From the NCBI RefSeq assembly GCF_900638585.1, contig NZ_LR134523.1:1152501-1216500 (forward strand): a stretch of DNA of 64,000 nt. The letters are read 5' to 3'. The notes beneath the pieces are model-generated. The model ran no database searches and was not told where the DNA came from. It was given only the letters and a program-made list of their open reading frames with translations. A program made the translations under genes and the position numbers. This DNA comes from Aedoeadaptatus ivorii. Lineage in GTDB: Bacteria > Bacillota > Clostridia > Tissierellales > Peptoniphilaceae. This document shows positions 16,519 through 25,515 of the stretch, piece by piece. How positions within the stretch are numbered: the first letter of the stretch is position 1; each line of letters begins with the position of its first letter.

Positions 16519-16662
16519 AGCGCCTCCTCGTATCATTTTCCCACAGCAAAGCCGCTTTTGCAATTCGCCCGCGCGCGTTCGAGGCGCCTTTGCCGACGCG
16601 TACCAAACCCTGCTTCGGGTATAGGTGAAATGTATCCCATACAGAAACAGAAAGAAGGAACC

Positions 16663-18933
16663 ATGGAAGATCGAATCATTTTGGAGGGACTGACGCAGAA
16701 CAACTTAAAAAACATCAGTCTGTCTCTTCCCAAAGAAAAGCTGATCGTCTTTTGCGGTCTATCGGGCTCCGGCAAGAGTTCGGTGGTGTTTTCCACCTTG
16801 GCGGCGGAGAGCCGGCGGCAAATGACGCGCAATTTTTCCCAGTATCTGCGGCGCCATATGCCGCTCTTTCCCCGCCCGGAGGCGGAGTCCCTTCGGAATC
16901 TGAGCCCCGCCTTGGTAGTGGAACAGAGGCCCATCGGCGCCAATGCACGCTCCGATCTGGGGAGCTATACCGAAATCGGCCCGCTGATCCGCCTGTTGTT
17001 TTCCCGTGCCGGGGTCCCCTCGTTGGGCTCGGCCACCGACTATTCCAAAAAATCCGCCGTGGGGCGCTGCCCGACTTGTGCGGGAAAGGGGCTGATTGTC
17101 GAGACGGATCTCTCGAAATTGGTGGATGAAGACAAGTCCTTACGCGACTACGCGGTGCGCTTTAAGCCGCTTTCCCCTTCCGGCTGGCAGGGGCGTTGGA
17201 TGATCACCGGCGGCACCTTTGATCCCGATCTGCCGATCCGCGACTGGCCCGAAGAGAAGCGCCGGCTATTTTTTTATGGCCCCGAGGACGCGGAATATGT
17301 GATTATGCCCTTTCATACCAAAAACGGTCCCCATCAGGCGAAGTGGGACGGCCTGGTGCCGCGCTTCGAGCGGCTGTATGTGAACCGCGATATTTCGGAT
17401 CTGAAGGAAGTCGATCGCGACGACGTACTCGCCATGACCCGGCACAGCACCTGCCCGACCTGCGGCGGAAGCGGGCTGAATCCCAAGCTCTTGACTTCGA
17501 AGGTCGCGGGCAAGCATATCGTCGAAGTCAACGAACTGGAACTCACCGAACTGGTGCGCTGGCTCGATGCCGTGGACGACCCGCTGGGCACGCCCATCGC
17601 CAGAGAAGCCGCCGAGACGACGCGACATCTGATCCGCCTGGGGCTCGGCTATCTGCGCCTTTCCCGCGCGGTGGCGACGCTTTCGGGCGGCGAATCGCAG
17701 CGGGTAAAGATCGCCCGCCAGCTGGCATCGAGTTTGAACAATCTTACCTTTATCTTCGACGAACCCACCACGGGCCTGCACGCGAGCGAGGTGGCGGGGC
17801 TCGTAAAGGTGCTGCGGGATCTGGTGGATAAGCACAATACGGTCGTGGTGGTGGAACACAATCCCATGGTGATCGAAGCCGCCGACGAATTGATCGAACT
17901 GGGCCCCGGCGCCGGCGACGAAGGGGGCGAGCTGCTCTTTCAAGGGCCGCCCGAACGCCTCCCCAAACAGACGCCCACGGGTGTCTATCGCAACCGGCCG
18001 CTTGCGCTCAAGCCGTCGTATCGCAGCGCGAAGGACGCGTTTTCGATCGAACACGCCCGGGTACACAATCTCAAGGATCTGTCCCTTACCATCCCCAAAG
18101 GTGTTTTCTTCGCCGTCTGCGGCGTTTCGGGCTCGGGCAAGAGTTCGCTGATTCTCGATGCCTTCTACCCCGCGCACAGCGAGGACACCGTGCGGATCGA
18201 TCAGAAATCCATCGGCATTTCCTCCCGCTCTACCCTGGCGACCTATATGGGGATTATGGACGACATCCGCAAGATCTTTGCCAAAGCCACCGGCAAAGAC
18301 CCCGGCCTGTTCTCCTTTAACTCCCTGGGCGCCTGCCCGGATTGCGGCGGCAAGGGCTATCACGAGCCGGATATGGCCTTTGCCGATCCCGTAAAGCTGG
18401 TGTGCGAAAGCTGCGGCGGCCTCCGATATTCCGACGAGGCGCTTTCCTATACCTACCGCGGCAAAAACATCGTCGACTTTTTGCGCCTCACCGCCAAAGA
18501 GGCCCTTGCCATCGCCGAAAACGACAAGATATTGCACCGCTTGAAGACCCTGGAGGCCGTGGGCCTCGACTATCTGCGGCTGGGACAATCGACGGCAGAT
18601 CTTTCCGGCGGCGAGCTGCAGCGCTTAAAACTCGCGAGCCGCCTCCAATACGAAGGGAAGATCTATCTGATCGACGAACCCGCCACGGGGCTCCACCCCC
18701 GGGATGCGGAGCATATTCTGCGCCTGTTCGACACAATAGTCGATCGGGGCAACAGCCTGATCATTATGGAACACAATCTCCGCTTTCTCGCCGCGGCGGA
18801 TTGGATCATAGAACTGGGCCCCGAAGGCGGAAAGCGCGGCGGGCATCTGCTCTTTGAAGGCACGCCCGAAGCGCTTCTCCGTGCCGATACGCCGACGGCG
18901 CATTGGTTCAAAAAGAGAGTGCGGCAAAAATAA
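16663..18933 (+). CDS. UvrA-like ABC ATPase, short form (756 aa)
   Basis: Two ABC ATPase halves in UvrA order. Half one has the Walker A FCGLSGSGKSS, CxxC pairs (RCPTCAGKG, TCPTCGGSG), the signature LSGGESQRVKIARQL and Walker B FIFDEPTTGLH. Half two has GVSGSGKSSL, CPDCGGKGY ... CESCGG, LSGGELQRLKLASRL and LIDEPATGLHP. Length is about 760 instead of about 940, and the UvrB-binding insertion domain after the first Walker A is reduced. It thus belongs to the UvrA2/DrrC-like paralogues linked to drug resistance or DNA-damage tolerance. The start at 16663 (ATG after AAGAAGGAACC) is preferred over the upstream open frame from 16558. Monocistronic. Confidence 0.88.
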   Translation: MEDRIILEGLTQNNLKNISLSLPKEKLIVFCGLSGSGKSSVVFSTLAAESRRQMTRNFSQYLRRHMPLFPRPEAESLRNLSPALVVEQRPIGANARSDLGSYTEIGPLIRLLFSRAGVPSLGSATDYSKKSAVGRCPTCAGKGLIVETDLSKLVDEDKSLRDYAVRFKPLSPSGWQGRWMITGGTFDPDLPIRDWPEEKRRLFFYGPEDAEYVIMPFHTKNGPHQAKWDGLVPRFERLYVNRDISDLKEVDRDDVLAMTRHSTCPTCGGSGLNPKLLTSKVAGKHIVEVNELELTELVRWLDAVDDPLGTPIAREAAETTRHLIRLGLGYLRLSRAVATLSGGESQRVKIARQLASSLNNLTFIFDEPTTGLHASEVAGLVKVLRDLVDKHNTVVVVEHNPMVIEAADELIELGPGAGDEGGELLFQGPPERLPKQTPTGVYRNRPLALKPSYRSAKDAFSIEHARVHNLKDLSLTIPKGVFFAVCGVSGSGKSSLILDAFYPAHSEDTVRIDQKSIGISSRSTLATYMGIMDDIRKIFAKATGKDPGLFSFNSLGACPDCGGKGYHEPDMAFADPVKLVCESCGGLRYSDEALSYTYRGKNIVDFLRLTAKEALAIAENDKILHRLKTLEAVGLDYLRLGQSTADLSGGELQRLKLASRLQYEGKIYLIDEPATGLHPRDAEHILRLFDTIVDRGNSLIIMEHNLRFLAAADWIIELGPEGGKRGGHLLFEGTPEALLRADTPTAHWFKKRVRQK

Positions 18934-18970
18934 AAGTGCTCCGGCAAAGGCCGAAGCACTTTTGTTTTTT
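18932..18970 (+). terminator. Terminator between the UvrA-like gene and the next operon
   Basis: AAAAGTGCTCCGGC and GCCGAAGCACTTTT form a long stem around AAAG, followed by GTTTTTT. The A-rich left side would also let it work for the minus strand. Confidence 0.87.
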
Positions 18971-18977
18971 ATTCGCA

Positions 18978-19253
18978 TTACATTCTCTGCGCCACATGTC
19001 CGATGGTATCGGCCACCCATTCCCGTATGTCGGGCATATGGTCCCGCGCATAGGCGACGGAACCCTCGGCGGCGCTCACTACGTCTTCTACCCGGGCGCC
19101 GTCGGTCTTGTAGTACAGTCTTTGCAATGTGCCGTTGGAAAATAAGTACGCCATCAGGAGAAAGAATACGAGCAGGCGGCGGATGCGGCGACGCCGTCTC
19201 TTTCTGCGCTTTTTCTCCCGTCTTTCGTCGATAAATCCGTAAGCGGTATCCAT
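18978..19253 (-). CDS. Small single-helix membrane protein (91 aa)
   Basis: An N-terminal Lys/Arg block (REKKRRKRRRRRIRR) is followed by one hydrophobic helix (LLVFFLLMAYLF) and a C-terminal extracytoplasmic part, i.e. an inside-positive single-span protein. ATG at 19253 follows GGAGGAGAG. No family recognised. It lies between two converging terminators and ybaK, same direction as ybaK but 70 bp downstream. Confidence 0.6.
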   Translation of the reverse strand: MDTAYGFIDERREKKRRKRRRRRIRRLLVFFLLMAYLFSNGTLQRLYYKTDGARVEDVVSAAEGSVAYARDHMPDIREWVADTIGHVAQRM

Positions 19254-19323
19254 TTCTCTCCTCCTTTGCTATGAGTATAACAGACAATATCCAACAAATA
19301 GCAAAGAGAGGGAGAACCTCCTT

Positions 19324-19788
19324 CTACTTTGCCACATCCACCGCGCCTTCCGCGTCTATGGCTTCGATCAATTCATCGGGGCGAAAGCGACAGACGGCGT
19401 AGGCCGAGCCGCAGGCGGGGTAGACAATGTCGTAAGTGCGAAGGCTCTCGTCGACATAGAGCTTTACGCCTTCCTTTACGCCGAAGGGCGTGACGCCGCC
19501 GACTTCGTGGCCGATTTCGTCCGCCACCTCTTCGGGCGACAGCATTTTCGCCTTGGTGCCGAAGGTCGCCTTAAACTTTTTGTTGTCGACCCGCTTGTCC
19601 CCCGCCATCACGATCAAAATCGGCGTGCCGTCTTTGTCGCGAAAGGTAAGGGATTTGGCGATCTCGCCTTCGGTAACGCCCAGGACTTCTGCCGCCATAG
19701 AAACGGTGGCGGTCGAGTCTTCGGTTTCTATGAAATGTGCCGTGAGGCCCTTTTTTTCTAAGAATGCATAGGCTCTTTCCTTCGACAT
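19324..19788 (-). CDS. ybaK: YbaK/EbsC-type aminoacyl-tRNA deacylase (154 aa)
   Basis: Trans-editing hydrolase of the YbaK/ProX superfamily that removes Cys (or Ala) from mischarged tRNA(Pro). Family motifs seen are ATVSMAAEVLGV, EIAKSLTFRDKDG with the catalytic Lys, VMAGDKRVDNKKFK, and GHEVGGVTPFGV. Length is typical. Start ATG 19788 follows GGAGGG. It lies 9 bp downstream of typA, in the same direction, so the two are likely cotranscribed. Confidence 0.9.
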   Translation of the reverse strand: MSKERAYAFLEKKGLTAHFIETEDSTATVSMAAEVLGVTEGEIAKSLTFRDKDGTPILIVMAGDKRVDNKKFKATFGTKAKMLSPEEVADEIGHEVGGVTPFGVKEGVKLYVDESLRTYDIVYPACGSAYAVCRFRPDELIEAIDAEGAVDVAK

Positions 19789-19797
19789 ACTGCCCTC

Positions 19798-21618
19798 CTA
19801 TTTGTTCTTGTTGGATTTGTACCGCCGGTTGGAATCGAGAATGGTCTTTCGAATGCGGAAAGACTTGGGGGTGATCTCGATCAGCTCGTCGTCTTCGATA
19901 AATTCGATCGCCTCTTCCAAGCTCAGGTCCTCGATGGGAGAAAGGCGCAGCGCATCGTCGCTGCCGGCGGCGCGGACGTTGGTCTGCTTCTTGGTTTTGG
20001 TGACGCTCACCTCGAGGTCGAGCCCCTTGGGGGAAGAGCCCACCACCATGCCCGCATACACTTCTTCGCCGGGCTCTACAAAGAGATCGCCGCGGTCTTG
20101 GGCGTTGTGCAGACCGTAGGCGGATGCCACGCCGGTGTCGAAGGAGATGATGGAGCCGGTCTTGCGGCGGGGAATGTCGCCCTTATAGGGGGCGTAGTTT
20201 TCGAATTCGGAGTTCATAATGCCGTTGCCCTTGGTGTCGGTCATAAATTCCTGGCGATAGCCGATCAGGCCGCGGGCGGGAATGCGAAATACCAAACGGC
20301 TGTACCCGCCGCTGGGTTCCTGCATGGTGAGCAGCTCGCCCTTTCTGCGGCCGAGTTTTTCGATGATGGAGCCGATAAATTCCTGCCCCACGTCGATGGT
20401 GACTTTTTCCATGGGCTCGTGGCGCTTGCCGTCGATTTCCTTAAACAGCACTTCGGGCTTGGAAACCTGAAATTCGTAGCCTTCCCGGCGCAGGTTTTCG
20501 ATTAAGACCGAAAGGTGCAACTCGCCCCGGCCGCTGACCTTAAAGGCATCGGTGGAGTCGGTGTCTTCGACCTTGAGACTCACGTCGGTCTCCAGCTCCC
20601 GGTAAAGGCGGCTGCGAAGCTGTCTCGAGGTGCCAAATTCCCCTTCTCTGCCGGCAAAGGGAGAGTTGTTGACCGAGAAGGTCATCGCCAATGTCGGCTC
20701 GGAGATTTTGACGAATTCCAGCGCCTCGCCGTGTTCCGGATCGGTGATGGTGTCGCCGATATTGATGGATTCGATTCCGGTCACCGCGACGATATTGCCG
20801 GCGGAGGAGCCATCGGTCTCGACGCGGTCCAAACCTTCGAATTCGAAGATCTTGTTGATCTTCACCTTGCGTCTGAGCGTCGGCCGGGCGGCGTTTACGA
20901 GGAGCATTTCGTCGCCCTTGTCGATGGTTCCGTTTTCGATCTTGCCGACGCCGATTCGGCCCACATAGTCGTTGTAGTCGATGGTCGAGATCAAGAGCTG
21001 CGCGGGTTGATCGACATCGTCGGTGGGCGGGTCGATGTGCTCGAGGATCGCATCGAACAGGGGCTTCATATTTTCCCCTTTGGTTTCGGCGTCTTCGCTC
21101 GCCCAACCTTGTTTCGCCGAGGCGAAGATAAAGGGAGAGTCGAGCACGTCTTCGTCGGCTCCGAGTTCGATAAACAGATCCAGGACTTCGTTCACCACTT
21201 CGTCCGGACGGGCGCCGTCTCTGTCGACTTTGTTGATGCAGACGATCAAATCGAGGCCCAATTCAAAGGACTTTTTGAGGACGAATTTGGTCTGGGGCAT
21301 GGGTCCTTCAAAGGCGTCGACCAAAAGCACCACGCCCGATACCATTTTGAGCACCCGCTCTACCTCGCCGCCGAAGTCGGCGTGGCCCGGGGTGTCGATG
21401 ATGTTGATCTTCGTGTCCCCGTATCGGATGGCGGTATTCTTTGAAAGAATGGTGATGCCCCGCTCCTTTTCGATGTCGCCGGAATCCATAACCCGCTCGG
21501 CGACGACCTGGTTGTCCCGAAACACCCCGGACTGGCGGAGCAATACGTCGACCAATGTGGTCTTTCCGTGGTCGACGTGGGCGATGATGGCGATATTTCT
21601 GATTTCCCTGGATTCCAT
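19798..21618 (-). CDS. typA: Ribosome-associated GTPase TypA/BipA (606 aa)
   Basis: Translational GTPase that binds the 70S ribosome and aids 50S assembly and stress adaptation. G1 is AHVDHGKTTLVD, G2 is ERGITI, G3 is DTPGHADF and G4 is NKVDRD, all in the N-terminal ~200 residues. EF-G-like domains II, III and V and the BipA-specific C-terminal domain follow (RGLIGYRQEFMTDTKGNGIM). Full length. The gene is followed closely by ybaK. Upstream is a 100-bp gap to the anti-sigma-like gene. Confidence 0.96.
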   Translation of the reverse strand: MESREIRNIAIIAHVDHGKTTLVDVLLRQSGVFRDNQVVAERVMDSGDIEKERGITILSKNTAIRYGDTKINIIDTPGHADFGGEVERVLKMVSGVVLLVDAFEGPMPQTKFVLKKSFELGLDLIVCINKVDRDGARPDEVVNEVLDLFIELGADEDVLDSPFIFASAKQGWASEDAETKGENMKPLFDAILEHIDPPTDDVDQPAQLLISTIDYNDYVGRIGVGKIENGTIDKGDEMLLVNAARPTLRRKVKINKIFEFEGLDRVETDGSSAGNIVAVTGIESINIGDTITDPEHGEALEFVKISEPTLAMTFSVNNSPFAGREGEFGTSRQLRSRLYRELETDVSLKVEDTDSTDAFKVSGRGELHLSVLIENLRREGYEFQVSKPEVLFKEIDGKRHEPMEKVTIDVGQEFIGSIIEKLGRRKGELLTMQEPSGGYSRLVFRIPARGLIGYRQEFMTDTKGNGIMNSEFENYAPYKGDIPRRKTGSIISFDTGVASAYGLHNAQDRGDLFVEPGEEVYAGMVVGSSPKGLDLEVSVTKTKKQTNVRAAGSDDALRLSPIEDLSLEEAIEFIEDDELIEITPKSFRIRKTILDSNRRYKSNKNK

Positions 21619-21723
21619 ACAATTCCTTTCTCGGCAAAAGCCTCCATAAAAATAGGATCGGTCAAGCCAATCCTCTAACTCATCTATTATACAGCAACGG
21701 CCGCGTTTGTAAAAGATGCCGCA

Positions 21724-22116
21724 CTAAATATTCATATGACAGCGAATGGTGTTGCCCTCGTATCGGACCGATTCGCAGATGGATTCCACCAAAAACAGAC
21801 CCCGCCCGTTACATCGCGTGCTGGAACAATCGAAGGCCTCTCGCACCGTGTCGATGCCGCGCCCTTCGTCCCGCACGACGATGGAAACGGTCTCGGGACC
21901 GAGTTCCACGAGCAGATATACTTTTTTGTCGCTGTCCCAATCATTGCCGTGCTGCGCGCCGTTCAACAACAGCTCGTCGATGATCAGCCGAATGTCGTAC
22001 TGTAAATCTATATCTGAAATATAAAAGGATACCTGTCGCATGGCTTCGGCGATAAAGCCGCGCAGCGAAAGCATATCGCTCTCGACAGATCCCTCGATGG
22101 TTCTTAGCTCTTTCAA
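21724..22116 (-). CDS. Stand-alone RsbW/SpoIIAB-like ATP-binding protein (130 aa)
   Basis: HATPase_c_2-type GHKL fold with the N box LIIDELLLNGAQHGN, G1 box VRDEGRGID and a GRGLFLVES G2-type motif. Such small kinases are usually anti-sigma factors or anti-sigma-like regulators. The start is TTG at 22116, preceded by AGGGGTGAAG; no ATG is available. No anti-anti-sigma (STAS) partner or sigma factor is adjacent, so its partner must be elsewhere. The window shows no sporulation genes, arguing against a strict SpoIIAB role. Confidence 0.8.
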   Translation of the reverse strand: MKELRTIEGSVESDMLSLRGFIAEAMRQVSFYISDIDLQYDIRLIIDELLLNGAQHGNDWDSDKKVYLLVELGPETVSIVVRDEGRGIDTVREAFDCSSTRCNGRGLFLVESICESVRYEGNTIRCHMNI

Positions 22117-22350
22117 AACTTCACCCCTAATTCTATTTTTATTGTACCCAATTCTGTGCTTCTTATACGGGATTATTTTTTTATTCTTTTCTGTTTTCTT
22201 TTCGGTCCCTGCGCGGCGATTTGTTTCGGTCTTCGGACGAGCGCGTAAAATATTTTTCCCTTCGGTTTTAAATTTTCGGTTTTAGAATTTCGGTCTCGAG
22301 GGTATAAAAGGAGTAAGACAAAGAGTTAACTTTTGAAAGGAGTTCTATTC

Positions 22351-22512
22351 ATGGAAAAATACGAATGCACAGTTTGCGGATACATCTACGACCCGGCAGA
22401 AGGCGACCCGGACAATGGCGTAAAGCCCGGCACCGCTTTTAAAGACATTCCCGAAGACTGGGTATGTCCCCTCTGTGGCGCAGGCAAAGAAGACTTCGAA
22501 AAAGTCGACTAA
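22351..22512 (+). CDS. Rubredoxin (53 aa)
   Basis: Complete small electron carrier with one Fe(Cys)4 centre. Both CxxCG knuckles are present: [16 protein letters not shown] and [11 protein letters not shown]. Starts with ATG at 22351 behind GAAAGGAG. In anaerobes rubredoxin passes electrons to oxygen- and superoxide-detoxifying enzymes such as rubrerythrin and rubredoxin:oxygen oxidoreductase. Monocistronic between a likely promoter (TTTAGA near 22283, TATAAA near 22305) and a strong terminator. Its short length is normal for the family. Confidence 0.96.
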   Translation: MEKYECTVCGYIYDPAEGDPDNGVKPGTAFKDIPEDWVCPLCGAGKEDFEKVD

Positions 22513-22521
22513 GAAATACAG

Positions 22522-22553
22522 AAACGGCGTGTTCTACAACACGCCGTTTTTTT
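22522..22553 (+). terminator. Terminator of rubredoxin, overlapping the engB stop
   Basis: AACGGCGTGTT and AACACGCCGTT form an 11-bp stem with loop CTAC, followed by T7. It touches the converging engB stop codon at 22552, so it probably serves both directions. Confidence 0.9.
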
Positions 22554-23154
22554 ATTGCCGTTTTCGATGAAATTCCGCCATATTTTCGATGACGTCCCAG
22601 AGTTCGGGCACCGCCTTTTTGTCGACGGCGCTAAAGGGAAAGATCAGATCCGTGTTTTCTATGGAGAGCGTCTTCTTGATGACAGAAACGGCCTTTTGCC
22701 GCTGATTGTTCGACAATTTGTCCGCCTTGGTGGCCACCACCATGCCGGCAAATCCGCTCTCTATGATCCAATCGTACATCTGCCGATCCTTTGCCGAAGG
22801 CGCATGGCGCATATCCACCAGGAGGATCAGCTCCGAAAGATTCTCGCGCTCGGCCAGGTATTCGTTGATGGTCTTCGCCCAGGCGTCCATATCTTTCTTC
22901 GACGCCACGGCGTAGCCATAGCCCGGCAGGTCGACGAAGCGCAATGCGTCGTTGACCCGATAAAAGTTGATGGTGCGGGTCTTGCCCGGCTTGCCGCTGG
23001 TGCGGGCGAGGTTTTTTCGGCCGAACATGGCGTTAATAAAGCTGCTCTTTCCCACATTGGACCGTCCGCAGAACGCAAACTCCGGCAGATCCGCCGCGGG
23101 GTACTGCGCCGCCTTGACGGCGACGCGCTCGAGCTCCAGTTGTTTAATGACCAT
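22552..23154 (-). CDS. engB: Ribosome biogenesis GTPase EngB/YsxC (200 aa)
   Basis: Essential Era-like GTPase for late 50S assembly. G1 is FCGRSNVGKSSFINA, G3 is DLPGYGYA and G4 is ATKADKL. I choose ATG 23154 (AGAGG site inside the lon 3' end); a TTG at 23160 is the alternative. The gene overlaps lon by 11 bp. Last gene of the tig-clpP-clpX-lon-engB operon, an order seen in many Firmicutes. Confidence 0.94.
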   Translation of the reverse strand: MVIKQLELERVAVKAAQYPAADLPEFAFCGRSNVGKSSFINAMFGRKNLARTSGKPGKTRTINFYRVNDALRFVDLPGYGYAVASKKDMDAWAKTINEYLAERENLSELILLVDMRHAPSAKDRQMYDWIIESGFAGMVVATKADKLSNNQRQKAVSVIKKTLSIENTDLIFPFSAVDKKAVPELWDVIENMAEFHRKRQ

Positions 23155-25471
23155 CGGCAATCGCCTCTTTGATGACTGCTTCCATGCTTTCGACGGGGAT
23201 AATCGTAAGCCGCGCGATCGAAGGCGAATCCATTTCCTTGAGCTCCCGCTCGTTCGCCTTGGGGATGAGCACGGTCTTGACGCCCGCCCGCTGGGCGGCG
23301 AGGAGCTTTTCCTTGAGGCCGCCGATGGGGAGCACGCGCCCCCGTAAGGTGACCTCGCCGGTCATGGCGACCAGTCGGTTTACGGGCTTTTCCGTCAGCG
23401 CCGAATAGAGTGCGGTGGTCATGGCGATCCCGGCGCTGGGGCCGTCCTTGGGAGTGGCGCCGTCGGGAACGTGGATGTGGATGTCGTGTTTTTCCTTAAA
23501 GTCGGCGGGAATGCCGATCTCTTCGCTCTTGCTCCAAATATAGCTGAGCGCCGCCTGTGCGGATTCCTTCATGACATCGCCCAGCTGGCCGGTAAGCTGC
23601 ATTTTGCCCTTGCCGGGGACGATATTGACTTCGATCCCCAAGAGCACGCCGCCGATCGAGGTCCACGCCAGGCCGTTTACATAGCCCACCAGATCTTCCT
23701 CTTCCACCGTATCGCGCAGCGCCTTTTTTTCGCCCAGATACTTGCTCAAGTTGCGATTGGTGATCTGCACGCGCTTTTTGTCGCGTTCCAGATATTCCAG
23801 CGTCACCTTGCGGACGATCTTCGCGAGTTCCTTGTCGAGCATGCGCACGCCCGCTTCGCCCGTATAGCTTTCGATTACGGTGTCGACGGCATTGTCCGAG
23901 ATGGTGATCTCCTCGGGATCATAGCCCACGTCCTTGAGATGCTTGGGCCACAAGTGGCGCGTCGCGATCTCGCGCTTTTCCTCGGGGGTGTAGCCGCCGA
24001 GGCGAATGATCTCCATCCGGTCCAATAGCGGCGCGGGAATGGTCTTGGTGGTATTGGCGGTGGTGATAAAGAACACCTTGGAGAGGTCGAAGGGCACCTC
24101 CATATAGCGGTCGGTAAAGGTGTTGTTCTGTGCCGGGTCCAATACTTCCAACAGGCCCGATGCGGGGTCTCCGCGGTAGTCGTTGCCCACCTTGTCGATC
24201 TCGTCCAACAGAAAGAGCGGGTTGTTCTTCTTCGCCTGCTTCATCAAGGTAAGCACCCGCCCCGGCATAGAGCCGATATAGGTGCGTCTGTGGCCGCGAA
24301 TTTCGCTCTCGTCGGTCATGCCGCCCAAGCTCATGCGCACATAGGGCTTTTTCAGCGCTTTGGCGACAGAGGCGGCGATGGAGGTCTTGCCGACCCCCGG
24401 CGGACCCACCAGGCACAGAATGGGCGACTTGGCATTGGAGGATTTTTTGCGCAGGGCGATAAACTCGAGGATCCGCTCTTTGATGTCCTTCAACCCGTAG
24501 TGCTCGTCGTCCAAGATCTTTCGGGCCTCGGCGAGTTCGTAGTCCTCCTCAGCCTCTTCACACCAGGGCAGATCGAGGACCCAATCCAAATAATTGGTGA
24601 TGCCCGCGTATTCGGGGGAGGCGCTGTTCATGCGGCCGAGCTTCTGCAGTTCCTTCTCGGCCTTTTCCCGCACGGCGTCGGGGAGCGCCTTTTCCTCGAG
24701 CTTTTCCCGGTAATTGTCGATCTCTTCTTCCTCGTCTCCGCCTTCGCCCAGTTCCCGGCGGATCACCTTCATCTGCTCTTTGAGGAAGTACTCCTTCTGG
24801 CTCTGGCTCATATTCCGCTTTACCTTGTCGTCGATGGCGTTTTCGATGGTTAAAAGCTCGATCTCGCGCGAAAGCACCATATGCAGAGTGGTGAGCCGCG
24901 CCTTAATGTCGATCGCATCGAGAACCGACTGGGCGTCTTCCGCCCGTAAATTGACATAGCCCGCCACGGTATCGGCAAAAGTCTGCGGGGTGTCGTAATT
25001 AATCACCGAATCCAAAAGTCCCGGATAGATCTTGTTGTTTTTTTCGATATATTCGTCGAGATCCGCCTCTGCCATGCGCAAAAGCGCCTCCATTTCGGCG
25101 TCCATGTCTACTTCTTCTTCCTCGAAGACATCGACTTGCGCGCGAATATAGCTGTCGGAAAAATCCGACGCGACGATGCGTCCCCGCGCATGGCCTTCCA
25201 CCAGCACGCGTACGATGTCGCCGGGCAGGCGCAGAATCTGGTTGATCTTAACCAGGGTGCCGATTTCGTACAGGTCGTCGATTTCCGGCTCTTCCACGTC
25301 GGGATCCTTTTGGGTGGTCAAAAACAGATAGCCGTCCCCGGCATCCGCCCGCTCGATGGCGGCGACGGATTTTTTGCGCGCGGCGTCGAAGTGGGTGATG
25401 ACGTGGGGCAGAATGACCATGTCCCGAAGGGCGAGCAGGGGAAATGCCTCTCGTTTTTTTACTGTTGCCAT
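23144..25471 (-). CDS. lon: ATP-dependent Lon protease (775 aa)
   Basis: Homo-oligomeric AAA+ serine protease that degrades misfolded and regulatory proteins. N-terminal substrate-binding LON domain (FPLLALRDMVILPHV), AAA+ module with Walker A GPPGVGKTSIA and Walker B LFLLDEIDKV, and C-terminal Ser/Lys protease domain with catalytic DGPSAGIAM and the later Lys region. Full length for LonA. Placed between clpX (44 bp away) and engB (overlapping), so proteolysis and chaperone genes are expressed together. Confidence 0.97.
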   Translation of the reverse strand: MATVKKREAFPLLALRDMVILPHVITHFDAARKKSVAAIERADAGDGYLFLTTQKDPDVEEPEIDDLYEIGTLVKINQILRLPGDIVRVLVEGHARGRIVASDFSDSYIRAQVDVFEEEEVDMDAEMEALLRMAEADLDEYIEKNNKIYPGLLDSVINYDTPQTFADTVAGYVNLRAEDAQSVLDAIDIKARLTTLHMVLSREIELLTIENAIDDKVKRNMSQSQKEYFLKEQMKVIRRELGEGGDEEEEIDNYREKLEEKALPDAVREKAEKELQKLGRMNSASPEYAGITNYLDWVLDLPWCEEAEEDYELAEARKILDDEHYGLKDIKERILEFIALRKKSSNAKSPILCLVGPPGVGKTSIAASVAKALKKPYVRMSLGGMTDESEIRGHRRTYIGSMPGRVLTLMKQAKKNNPLFLLDEIDKVGNDYRGDPASGLLEVLDPAQNNTFTDRYMEVPFDLSKVFFITTANTTKTIPAPLLDRMEIIRLGGYTPEEKREIATRHLWPKHLKDVGYDPEEITISDNAVDTVIESYTGEAGVRMLDKELAKIVRKVTLEYLERDKKRVQITNRNLSKYLGEKKALRDTVEEEDLVGYVNGLAWTSIGGVLLGIEVNIVPGKGKMQLTGQLGDVMKESAQAALSYIWSKSEEIGIPADFKEKHDIHIHVPDGATPKDGPSAGIAMTTALYSALTEKPVNRLVAMTGEVTLRGRVLPIGGLKEKLLAAQRAGVKTVLIPKANERELKEMDSPSIARLTIIPVESMEAVIKEAIADGH

Positions 25472-25515
25472 AGATACTCCTTATACAAAAAGGCCCACCG
25501 CAGTGAGCCTTTCCC

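Noticed and set aside
17266-18588. 440-aa open frame antisense to the UvrA-like gene
   Set aside because: It mirrors a GC-rich real gene with strong motifs on the plus strand, has low-complexity Gly/Ala/Arg composition and no ribosome binding site. It is a shadow frame.
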